From contig JBCCXD010000001.1 of the NCBI GenBank assembly GCA_039192165.1, positions 434,001 through 498,000 of the forward strand: DNA of 64,000 nt. The letters are read 5' to 3'. The notes beneath the pieces are model-generated. The model was not told the DNA's origin, did not search any database, and saw only the letters and a program-made list of their open reading frames with translations. Shown piece after piece: positions 16,909 through 24,135 of this stretch (position 1 is the first letter of the stretch; each line of letters starts with the position of its first letter). The position numbers were made by a program, and so were the translations under genes. Origin of the DNA: Dinoroseobacter sp039192165 (GTDB lineage Bacteria; Pseudomonadota; Alphaproteobacteria; Rhodobacterales; Rhodobacteraceae).

Positions 16909-18098
16909 CGACGCTGACCCCCGTTTCAGATGCGCTGAACGCGCTCTTTAAACTGGTATCCCCCTTACAGGTAGAAGAGGTCGCACTGGCCGACTGTGCC
17001 ATGCGCGTGCTGGCAGAGGATGCCGTCGCAAAACGCAACCAACCACCATTTCATGCCTCGGCCATGGATGGCTATGCCGCAAAGAGCGAAGACGCCCGTG
17101 TTGGCAAAGAACTGGCTGTGGTGGGCGAAGCACGCGCCGGGTTCAGCTGGTCCGGAACGGTGGAAGCCGGACAGGCAGTGCGTATTTTCACCGGAGCGCC
17201 CATGCCCGCCGGCGCTGAACGCGTGATTATACAGGAAGATGTCGCGCGCGACGAAGACAAGATTACGCTTCTGGATACGCTTGGCGACGCGGACAATGTG
17301 CGCCCCGAGGGCAGTGATTTTGCAATCGGGCACCGGATCATCGCTCCCAAGCGCCTGCGACCGGGCGATATCGCGCTTTGCGCATCGATGAACCTGCCCA
17401 GTGTCCGTGTCTATCGGCGGCCCGAAGTCGCGATTATCGCCACGGGCGACGAGCTGGTGCAACCGGGCTCGGAACCCAACAAGGATCAGATCGTCTCCTC
17501 GAACAGCTACGGGCTCAAAGCCATGTTCGAAGCGGCAGGTGCCATCGTGCGGATGTTGCCGATCGCGCTTGATACCGTGGAAAGCCTGGGACAGGTGTTG
17601 GAGCTTGCACGCGGCGCAGATGTGATCATCACCATTGGTGGTGCCTCCGTTGGGGATTATGACCTGGTCGGCGAAGTGGCGGGCTCGATGGGACTTGAGC
17701 GCGAATTTTACCAGGTCGCAATGCGCCCCGGCAAACCGCTGATGTGCGGAAAACTGGGGGCCTCGCTTCTTATCGGACTGCCCGGAAACCCGGTGTCTTC
17801 GATGGTCTGCGGGCAGATCTTCGTGGTTCCGGCACTGCGGGCCATGCAGGGTCTTCCGGCAGAACCCGTGCCGCGCCAGCGTGGACGGCTCGCCTCCGAC
17901 GCGGGCAAAAACGGCAATCGCGAACACTACATGCGCGCCAAGCTCGAAATCCGCGATGGTGCGGTCTGGGTGCATCCGGAAAGCCGTCAGGACAGCTCGC
18001 TTCTGTCGGTTTTGTCATGGTCCAACTGCCTTATGGTGCGCGCCCCGCATGCCGACCCGCTGTCTTACGGCTCTGAGGTCGAATACATTCCGCTCTGA
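16905..18098 (+). CDS. moeA: Molybdopterin molybdenumtransferase
   Basis: Inserts molybdate into adenylated molybdopterin. The 397-residue protein shows the MoeA N-terminal HASAMDGYA, the MPAGAERVIIQED segment, the MoCF-binding domain with ATGDELVQPGSEPN and TIGGASVGDYDLV, and LIGLPGNPVSS before the C-terminal domain. It is the last gene of the ATGA-coupled run; the next gene, lexA, has its own promoter. Confidence 0.96.
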   Translation: MTTLTPVSDALNALFKLVSPLQVEEVALADCAMRVLAEDAVAKRNQPPFHASAMDGYAAKSEDARVGKELAVVGEARAGFSWSGTVEAGQAVRIFTGAPMPAGAERVIIQEDVARDEDKITLLDTLGDADNVRPEGSDFAIGHRIIAPKRLRPGDIALCASMNLPSVRVYRRPEVAIIATGDELVQPGSEPNKDQIVSSNSYGLKAMFEAAGAIVRMLPIALDTVESLGQVLELARGADVIITIGGASVGDYDLVGEVAGSMGLEREFYQVAMRPGKPLMCGKLGASLLIGLPGNPVSSMVCGQIFVVPALRAMQGLPAEPVPRQRGRLASDAGKNGNREHYMRAKLEIRDGAVWVHPESRQDSSLLSVLSWSNCLMVRAPHADPLSYGSEVEYIPL

Positions 18099-18116
18099 CG
18101 CTGATCAGGCCGAAAG

Positions 18117-18156
18117 TTGACACAAAGCGCGAACAAGGATAGAACGTATCGCGAAC
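18117..18156 (+). promoter_or_regulatory. lexA promoter with two overlapping SOS boxes
   Basis: TTGACA (18117-18122), a 17-base spacer and TAGAAC (18140-18145) make a good sigma-70-type promoter. Three GAAC half-sites at 18131, 18142 and 18153 are each separated by exactly seven bases, giving two alphaproteobacterial LexA boxes (GAAC-N7-GAAC) that share the middle half-site. The shared half-site is inside the -10 element, so LexA binding should block its own transcription. Confidence 0.85.
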
Positions 18157-18271
18157 GGCGTGCGGTGTTTACCCTTTGCTAACGCTCATTGACTTGGGTG
18201 AGCACGGCGGCCGGCCGGCAAGCCGCAGGATCGCGGAGCCGGGTTAACTGCCTGAGGCCGAGGGAGCAGAC

Positions 18272-18964
18272 ATGCTGACCAAAAAGCAGATCGAACTTCT
18301 TGAATTTATCCACAAAAGAACGCAGCGCGACGGCGTGCCGCCCTCATTCGATGAGATGAAAGACGCACTGGATTTACGCTCCAAATCCGGCATCCACCGG
18401 CTGATCACTGCACTTGAGGAACGCGGGTTCATCCGGCGACTTGCGCACAAGGCGCGGGCGCTCGAAATTATCAAGCTGCCAGACGCGATTGCCGACAAAA
18501 CAGGCGGATTCAGCCCCCGTGTGATCACCGGCGATAAGACCGACCCGCCACCGGCTGCCCTGCCCGTTGACGCCGTACATGCGCTTGAACTGCCTGTCAT
18601 GGGCCGGATCGCCGCGGGCACGCCAATTGAAGCAATTTCCGAGGTTTCGCACCATGTGGCGGTACCGGGAAGCATGATGCGCGGAGACGCTCAGCATTAT
18701 GCGTTAGAGGTCAAAGGCGACTCGATGATCGATGCGGGTATCAACGATGGAGACATCGTGGTCATCCGAGAAACCGGCACGGCCGAGAGCGGCGAAATCG
18801 TCGTGGCATTGGTCGAGGGGCATGAAGCGACACTTAAAACCCTGCGCAAGCGTGGAAACGCGATCGCCCTCGAAGCGGCAAACCCCGCTTATGAGACCCG
18901 TGTTTTCCCCTCCGATCAGGTGAAGGTTCAGGGCCGATTGGTGGGTCTTATCCGCACCTACTGA
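18272..18964 (+). CDS. lexA: LexA SOS repressor
   Basis: Represses DNA-damage genes and cleaves itself when stimulated by RecA. The winged HTH occupies about residues 1-65 (MLTKKQIELLEFIHKR to LAHKARALEII). The cleavage bond is Ala115-Gly116 in GRIAAGTP, and the catalytic dyad is Ser151 (KGDSMIDAG) and Lys189 (EATLKTL). At 230 residues it is typical of alphaproteobacteria. Its stop overlaps the convergent comEC stop by seven bases. Confidence 0.97.
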   Translation: MLTKKQIELLEFIHKRTQRDGVPPSFDEMKDALDLRSKSGIHRLITALEERGFIRRLAHKARALEIIKLPDAIADKTGGFSPRVITGDKTDPPPAALPVDAVHALELPVMGRIAAGTPIEAISEVSHHVAVPGSMMRGDAQHYALEVKGDSMIDAGINDGDIVVIRETGTAESGEIVVALVEGHEATLKTLRKRGNAIALEAANPAYETRVFPSDQVKVQGRLVGLIRTY

Positions 18965-21063
18965 AGCCCGGTATACGCCTGGCTGGTGCCATTCCTTCCA
19001 GGCGCCAGTCGCTTGAATATACCCGAACGTGCGGAGGCGCCGCTCCATAAGCGGGCGCCTTGCCGCGCGCGTGCCGTCGTAACGCGCAGTCCATTTGCTC
19101 CAGCGGCAATCAAAACGGCTCCGGTTGAGCGTAAACGCGAAAGATCGAGGCTTTCGCACCCATCACGTTGTGGGTGTTTTGTGTTGAGGATCACCAGATC
19201 CGCATGGTTGCAGGCTTCGGTGTATCGCGCCGCACCGGTTTTGCCGCGCAACTGGATAATAAGCTTGTCCTCTAAGGTCAGATGAAGCTCCGCCCTGTCA
19301 ATTTTCTGAAGTCCCGGCCGTCTTGCCGCGATGTCTTGATCGGCGCCATCGCCGTCATTTTCCAGCCAGACCCTTGCCGAGAACCCCTCGCCTTTCGGGC
19401 GCGAGAGCACCCTGCCCTGCGGTGTCATCAGACCAAGAAGACCTCCGCTTTCGCTGACCAGAAGCGGTGGACGCTCCACCGTTGTCCACAGCACCAGGGC
19501 CAGTGCGAGCGGTAGAACACTGGACAACCTGAGACCTCTCAAAGGGCCGAGCGCGGCGAGCAGACCGCCTGCGAGGATCAGCCCCAGAACGCCAGCCGGG
19601 GGGCGCGGCACATAACCCACCGCACCGTCCCATTCCGCGATACTGGACGCCACCCAGAGAATCCAACGAATACCGAATTCGGTCGCCATCAAACCAAGCC
19701 ACTCGGCGCCAAGGGGCTGCAAAGCGAGCGCCAGCAATGCCCCGGGCATCACCACCATCCCCATGATCGGAACGCAGGCGAGGTTGGCGATCAGGCCGTA
19801 CTGCGCGATGATATTGAAATGCGCGGCCGCGATTGGTGCGGTGGCGGCCCCTGCGACGCTCGATGACAGGACAAGCGAGGCTGGCCCCCGCGCCCATGTC
19901 GGCAGCGTCCGCCAAGGCGGCCAGTCGCGAATAGCATTGAAGGCGACAACGAGCGCCGTTGTCGCGGCGAAGGACATCTGAAACCCGGGGCCCACCAAGG
20001 CTTCGGGTCGCAGAACCAGCACGATCAGCGCGGCCCAGGCCACAGAGCGCAACGAAACGGCCCGACGGTCCACAAGGACCGCCAGCAGCATCATGCTCAC
20101 CATGATAAACGCGCGTTCTGTTGCAACTGCCGCGCCCGAGATAACCAGATAGACGGTTGCGGCTCCCAGCGCTCCGACAGCCGCCACTTTTTTTTCCGGA
20201 AGGCGCAGGGAGAGCTGCGGCACCAGCGCAAGCGCGGTCCGCAGCGCCAGAAAGACGGTCCCTGTCAGAAGCCCCATGTGCAGGCCAGAGATCGCGAGAA
20301 GATGCGCAAGGTTTGTGGCGCGCAGATCGTCGACCCGGTCGCGGTCGATGGCGGACCGATCTCCGGTCAGGATAGCGGCAGCGAAGGCCCCGGGCTGTCC
20401 CGAAATTCGCGCCTGTATTGCCGCGCTCAGTGCGTACCTGAAGCGGTAGACCGCAAGGTCCAGGCCGACTTCCGCAGGTGCCGACCAAAGCAGAACAGGC
20501 ACACGTGTGTAGCCAACGGCCCCAAGGCTTTCGAACCAGGCGTGGCGTCGAAAGTCGAACCCTCCCGGCTCTGCTGGTGCAGCAGGAGGGGACAGATGCC
20601 CTGTTGTCATCAGGTGCTGTCCGGGCTCGACAAGAAAGCCGGTGTCAGGACCATGGAGCGACACGCGCACGCGGTGGGGGGTTTTGTGCGGCGGGATGCG
20701 CGACAGCCGCACCTGATCAAGTGTCAGGCGGATAGCGCCTGCGTGGGAGCGCCCCACCTCCACCAGCCGGCCTTCAATCGGCCCGTAGTACCGATATTCC
20801 AACACGGGCGCCGAAAGCCGCGCGGCGCGCTCCGCAGCCAGCCCGAATCCCGCAAGAACCATCGCTGCTGCAAGCAGCAAAGGCCGGGATTGCCAGGGCC
20901 CCGCCAGACCGCCCAGTGCGGCGGCGCAGGCAAGGGCAAGATCCCCCATGACCAGGGTTTCAGATGGCTCAGCGTGCGCCGAAAAATAGACCAGAGCGCC
21001 AAGCCCGAAGAGCACGGGCAACCAGGGGAAGAGCCCCCTGCGCAGATCTGCTTCGCGGCTCAC
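18958..21063 (-). CDS. comEC: ComEC/Rec2 family competence-type membrane protein
   Basis: A 701-residue inner-membrane protein related to the channel that passes single-stranded DNA during transformation. It has an N-terminal DUF4131-like part, then the competence domain with LAISGLHMGLLTG and about eight hydrophobic helices. The C-terminal 130 residues are soluble but show no HxHxDH metallo-beta-lactamase motif. I chose GTG 21063 (VSREADLRR), preceded by GGAGCAGGA; the longer frame to 21432 reads through the gltX start region. Whether the cell is naturally transformable cannot be told from this gene. Confidence 0.88.
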   Translation of the reverse strand: MSREADLRRGLFPWLPVLFGLGALVYFSAHAEPSETLVMGDLALACAAALGGLAGPWQSRPLLLAAAMVLAGFGLAAERAARLSAPVLEYRYYGPIEGRLVEVGRSHAGAIRLTLDQVRLSRIPPHKTPHRVRVSLHGPDTGFLVEPGQHLMTTGHLSPPAAPAEPGGFDFRRHAWFESLGAVGYTRVPVLLWSAPAEVGLDLAVYRFRYALSAAIQARISGQPGAFAAAILTGDRSAIDRDRVDDLRATNLAHLLAISGLHMGLLTGTVFLALRTALALVPQLSLRLPEKKVAAVGALGAATVYLVISGAAVATERAFIMVSMMLLAVLVDRRAVSLRSVAWAALIVLVLRPEALVGPGFQMSFAATTALVVAFNAIRDWPPWRTLPTWARGPASLVLSSSVAGAATAPIAAAHFNIIAQYGLIANLACVPIMGMVVMPGALLALALQPLGAEWLGLMATEFGIRWILWVASSIAEWDGAVGYVPRPPAGVLGLILAGGLLAALGPLRGLRLSSVLPLALALVLWTTVERPPLLVSESGGLLGLMTPQGRVLSRPKGEGFSARVWLENDGDGADQDIAARRPGLQKIDRAELHLTLEDKLIIQLRGKTGAARYTEACNHADLVILNTKHPQRDGCESLDLSRLRSTGAVLIAAGANGLRVTTARARQGARLWSGASARSGIFKRLAPGRNGTSQAYTGLQ

Positions 21064-21165
21064 TTGTCCTGCTCCACCGGGTTGGCTACAGAGCCTCAAC
21101 CGTATTGAAATCCCGGTTGATGAAGGGTTAACGCCCGTTTCACAGTTGACCCCGAGGAGCCCGTC

Positions 21166-22566
21166 ATGTCCGACCAGATCGTTACCCGCTTTGCCCCTTC
21201 TCCGACGGGCTATCTGCACATCGGCGGGGCGCGCACGGCCCTGTTTAACTGGCTTTATGCCCGCGGGCGTGGCGGCACATTTCTGCTGCGCATTGAGGAT
21301 ACAGATCGCGCGCGGTCCACACCGGAAGCGACCGAAGCGATCTTTCAGGGGCTGCGCTGGCTCGGGCTTGACTGGGATGGCGACGCATTCAGCCAGTTTG
21401 AGCGCGCCGGCAGGCACGCTGAGGTGGCCCATCAGCTGCTTGCATCTGGCAAGGCGTATAAGTGCTTCTCCACACCAGAAGAGATCGCTGCTTTCCGCGA
21501 GGTCGCCAAGGCGGAGGGCCGCTCAACACTCTTTCGATCCCCATGGCGCGCAGCAGACCCCTCGACACATCCCGATGCCCCCTTTGTTGTGCGCATCAAA
21601 GCGCCTCAGGACGGCGAGACCGTGATCCGCGACGAGGTTCAGGGTGACGTGATAATCCGAAACGATCAGCTCGACGACATGGTGCTGCTGCGCTCGGACG
21701 GTACGCCTGTCTATATGCTCGCCGTTGTGGTTGATGATCACGACATGGGCGTCACGCATGTAATCCGCGGTGACGATCACCTCAACAATGCCGCCCGGCA
21801 GATGATGATCTATGAGGCAATGGGATGGGAGGTCCCTGTTTGGGCGCATATCCCGCTAATCCATGGACCGGACGGCAAGAAGCTCTCGAAGCGGCACGGT
21901 GCGCTTGGTGTTGAGCAGTATGAGGCAATGGGATTTCCGGCATCTGGGATGTGCAACTATCTGGCCCGGCTCGGTTGGTCTCATGGTGATGATGAGTTCT
22001 TCACACAAGCTCAGGCGCTGGAGTGGTTTGACCTGTCCGGCATTGGCAAATCGCCTGCCCGGTTTGACCTAAAAAAGCTCGAAAACCTGTCCGGCCAACA
22101 TATCGCGGTCGCCGAGGATGCAGATTTGATCGCAGGCGCAGCGCGATATCTCGCCGCGGCAGCTCTGCCCGCGCTCTCAGAGACGCAAATCGAGGGGTTG
22201 GGACGTGCGATGTATTGCCTCAAAGACAGAGCCAAAAATTTCCCTGAACTTCTTGAAAAAGGGGCATTTATTTTGAATGCGCGGCCAATTGTCCCGGATG
22301 AAAAGGCCGCAAAACAGCTCGATGATGTATCCCGTAGTATACTGTCAGAATTGACGCCGCACCTGCAAAATGGTAGCTGGTCCCGCGACGCGTTGGAGGC
22401 GCAGATGGCTGTGTTCGGAGAGCAAAAATCTCTGAAGTTTGGCAAGCTGGCAGGTCCTTTGCGCGCAGCCTTGGCAGGGCGGTCCGTGACCCCCAGCGTT
22501 TATGACATGATGCTCGTTCTGGGCCGCGAGGAAACGCTCGCTCGGCTTGGGGACGCAGCGGCATGA
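21166..22566 (+). CDS. gltX: Glutamyl-tRNA synthetase
   Basis: Charges tRNA-Glu (and possibly tRNA-Gln) with glutamate. The class I signatures are clear: FAPSPTGYLHIGGARTALFN containing the HIGH-type motif HIGG, and KLSKRHGA as the KMSKS equivalent. The 466-residue length and the C-terminal anticodon-binding part are standard. The ATG follows CGAGGAG at a good distance. The promoter must lie within the 102-base gap shared with the divergent comEC. Confidence 0.95.
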   Translation: MSDQIVTRFAPSPTGYLHIGGARTALFNWLYARGRGGTFLLRIEDTDRARSTPEATEAIFQGLRWLGLDWDGDAFSQFERAGRHAEVAHQLLASGKAYKCFSTPEEIAAFREVAKAEGRSTLFRSPWRAADPSTHPDAPFVVRIKAPQDGETVIRDEVQGDVIIRNDQLDDMVLLRSDGTPVYMLAVVVDDHDMGVTHVIRGDDHLNNAARQMMIYEAMGWEVPVWAHIPLIHGPDGKKLSKRHGALGVEQYEAMGFPASGMCNYLARLGWSHGDDEFFTQAQALEWFDLSGIGKSPARFDLKKLENLSGQHIAVAEDADLIAGAARYLAAAALPALSETQIEGLGRAMYCLKDRAKNFPELLEKGAFILNARPIVPDEKAAKQLDDVSRSILSELTPHLQNGSWSRDALEAQMAVFGEQKSLKFGKLAGPLRAALAGRSVTPSVYDMMLVLGREETLARLGDAAA

Positions 22567-22641
22567 GGGGGTAACGGTCCCGGTCCGGGCGCCACCCTCA
22601 TGCGCCCGTATGAGCCGGTCGTAAGACCGACACGCCACGCC

Positions 22642-22661
22642 CGGCCCGGACCGCTCCGGGC
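22642..22661 (+). other. Strong hairpin before gltA
   Basis: GGCCCGGA-CCGC-TCCGGGCC folds into an 8-pair stem with a four-base loop, 23 bases before the gltA start. A second small stem CGGTC-GTAA-GACCG lies at 22615-22628. There is no T-run, so they are leader or RNA-stability structures at best. Confidence 0.45.
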
Positions 22662-22684
22662 CCCGCCTAGAAAGAGGGACTGAC

Positions 22685-23977
22685 ATGGCTGAACAACGCA
22701 CCGCGAAGCTGCTATTCGATGGTAAAGAGATCGATTTGCCGATCCATTCGCCATCGACGGGCCCCGATGTACTGGATATCCGTAAGCTGTACGCACAGGG
22801 CGACGTGTTCACCTATGACCCCGGTTTTACATCGACCGCAGCCTGTGACAGCACGATCACCTTTATCGACGGCGAAGAAGGCGTGCTGCTGCACCGCGGC
22901 TATCCGATCGACCAGCTCGCGGCGAAATCCCACTACCTTGAGGTGTGTTACCTGCTGCTCTACGGCACGCTTCCAAGCGCAGCACAACTCGAAGAGTTCG
23001 AAACCACCATCACCCATCACACAATGTTGCACGAGCAGATGGGGAACTTCTTCCGTGGCTTCCGCCGGGATGCGCATCCAATGGCAGTTATGGTGGGGGT
23101 GGTTGGCGCTATGTCCGCCTTCTATCATGACAGCACAGACATCAGCGATCCACGACAGCGTGAGATCGCCTCGCACCGCCTGATCGCAAAGATGCCGACC
23201 ATTGCGGCGTGGGCATACAAATACACGATCGGGCAGCCTTTTGTGTATCCGCGCAATGATCTGGACTATGCCTCGAATTTCCTGCGCATGTGCTTTGCCG
23301 TGCCGGCTGAGGAGTACCATGTCGACCCGATCCTCGCACGTGCGATGGATCGGATTTTCACGTTGCACGCGGATCACGAGCAGAACGCGTCGACTTCAAC
23401 CGTGCGTCTGGCGTCCTCTTCCGGCGCGAATCCGTTTGCCTGTATCGCGGCGGGCATTGCCTGTCTTTGGGGCCCGGCCCATGGTGGTGCGAACCAGGCC
23501 TGCCTGGAGATGCTCAAGGAAATCGGGACACCCGACCGCATCCCGGAATATATCGCGCGCGCCAAGGACAAGGACGACCCGTTCCGCCTCATGGGCTTTG
23601 GCCACCGCGTTTACAAGAACTTCGACCCGCGCGCGACGGTTATGAAGCAATCCGCAGACGAGGTGCTCGACCTGCTGGGCGTGGAAAACAATCCGATCCT
23701 TGCAACCGCCAAAGAACTTGAACAGGCCGCTTTGGCAGATCCGTATTTCTCGGAGAAAAAGCTCTTCCCGAATGTGGATTTCTATTCTGGTATCATCCTG
23801 GAGGCGATGGGCTTCCCGACCTCGATGTTTACGCCGATCTTCGCGCTTTCTCGGACCGTGGGCTGGATCAGCCAGTGGAAAGAACAGCTTGAAGATCCGC
23901 AGATGAAAATCGGCCGCCCGCGCCAGCTGTATCTCGGCGAAACCGCGCGCGACTATACTGAGATCGAAGACCGCTAA
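22685..23977 (+). CDS. gltA: Citrate synthase
   Basis: Condenses acetyl-CoA with oxaloacetate to start the TCA cycle. The 430-residue protein carries the N-terminal domain of the type found in hexameric Gram-negative enzymes. Active-site segments are FIDGEEGVLLHRGYPI, HADHEQNASTSTVRL, WGPAHGGANQACL and the signature GFGHRVYKNFDPRA. The start is preceded by AGAGGGAC. It ends near a hairpin and a dispersed repeat element. Confidence 0.97.
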   Translation: MAEQRTAKLLFDGKEIDLPIHSPSTGPDVLDIRKLYAQGDVFTYDPGFTSTAACDSTITFIDGEEGVLLHRGYPIDQLAAKSHYLEVCYLLLYGTLPSAAQLEEFETTITHHTMLHEQMGNFFRGFRRDAHPMAVMVGVVGAMSAFYHDSTDISDPRQREIASHRLIAKMPTIAAWAYKYTIGQPFVYPRNDLDYASNFLRMCFAVPAEEYHVDPILARAMDRIFTLHADHEQNASTSTVRLASSSGANPFACIAAGIACLWGPAHGGANQACLEMLKEIGTPDRIPEYIARAKDKDDPFRLMGFGHRVYKNFDPRATVMKQSADEVLDLLGVENNPILATAKELEQAALADPYFSEKKLFPNVDFYSGIILEAMGFPTSMFTPIFALSRTVGWISQWKEQLEDPQMKIGRPRQLYLGETARDYTEIEDR

Positions 23978-24007
23978 GCGACCGCGATATTCTACTGGAC
24001 AGTTAAG

Positions 24008-24038
24008 CTACAGGGGTGCCTGACCGGCCGCCCTGTAG
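24008..24038. terminator. Possible gltA terminator hairpin
   Basis: CTACAGGG and CCCTGTAG form a perfect 8-pair stem around a 15-base loop, 31 bases after the gltA stop. Only a short T-rich stretch (TCATTT) follows, so termination strength is doubtful. Confidence 0.45.
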
Positions 24039-24060
24039 TCATTTGCGGACAGGCCCCAAT

Positions 24061-24107
24061 TCAAGTCCGCAAGTATCCTCGGGGGTTTGGGGGCAGACAG
24101 CCCCCAA
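24061..24107. repeat. Dispersed intergenic repeat, copy 1
   Basis: The stretch begins with a 25-base module (TCAAGTCCGCAAGTATCCTC plus GGGGG) and ends in the hairpin TTGGGGGC-AGACA-GCCCCCAA. The same module, differing at two of 25 positions and also followed by a GGGGGC-AGAC-GCCCCC hairpin, recurs at 59641. It lies between the convergent gltA and uvrA genes. I have the impression this element is common in Rhodobacterales genomes, but that is memory, not a search. Confidence 0.7.
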
Positions 24108-24135
24108 GGCATGTGCCCCGGACCTATCGCATGAC

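Noticed and set aside
21064..21432. N-terminal extension of comEC
   Set aside because: It would run through the start of gltX and has no conserved sequence; the GTG at 21063 has a good ribosome site.
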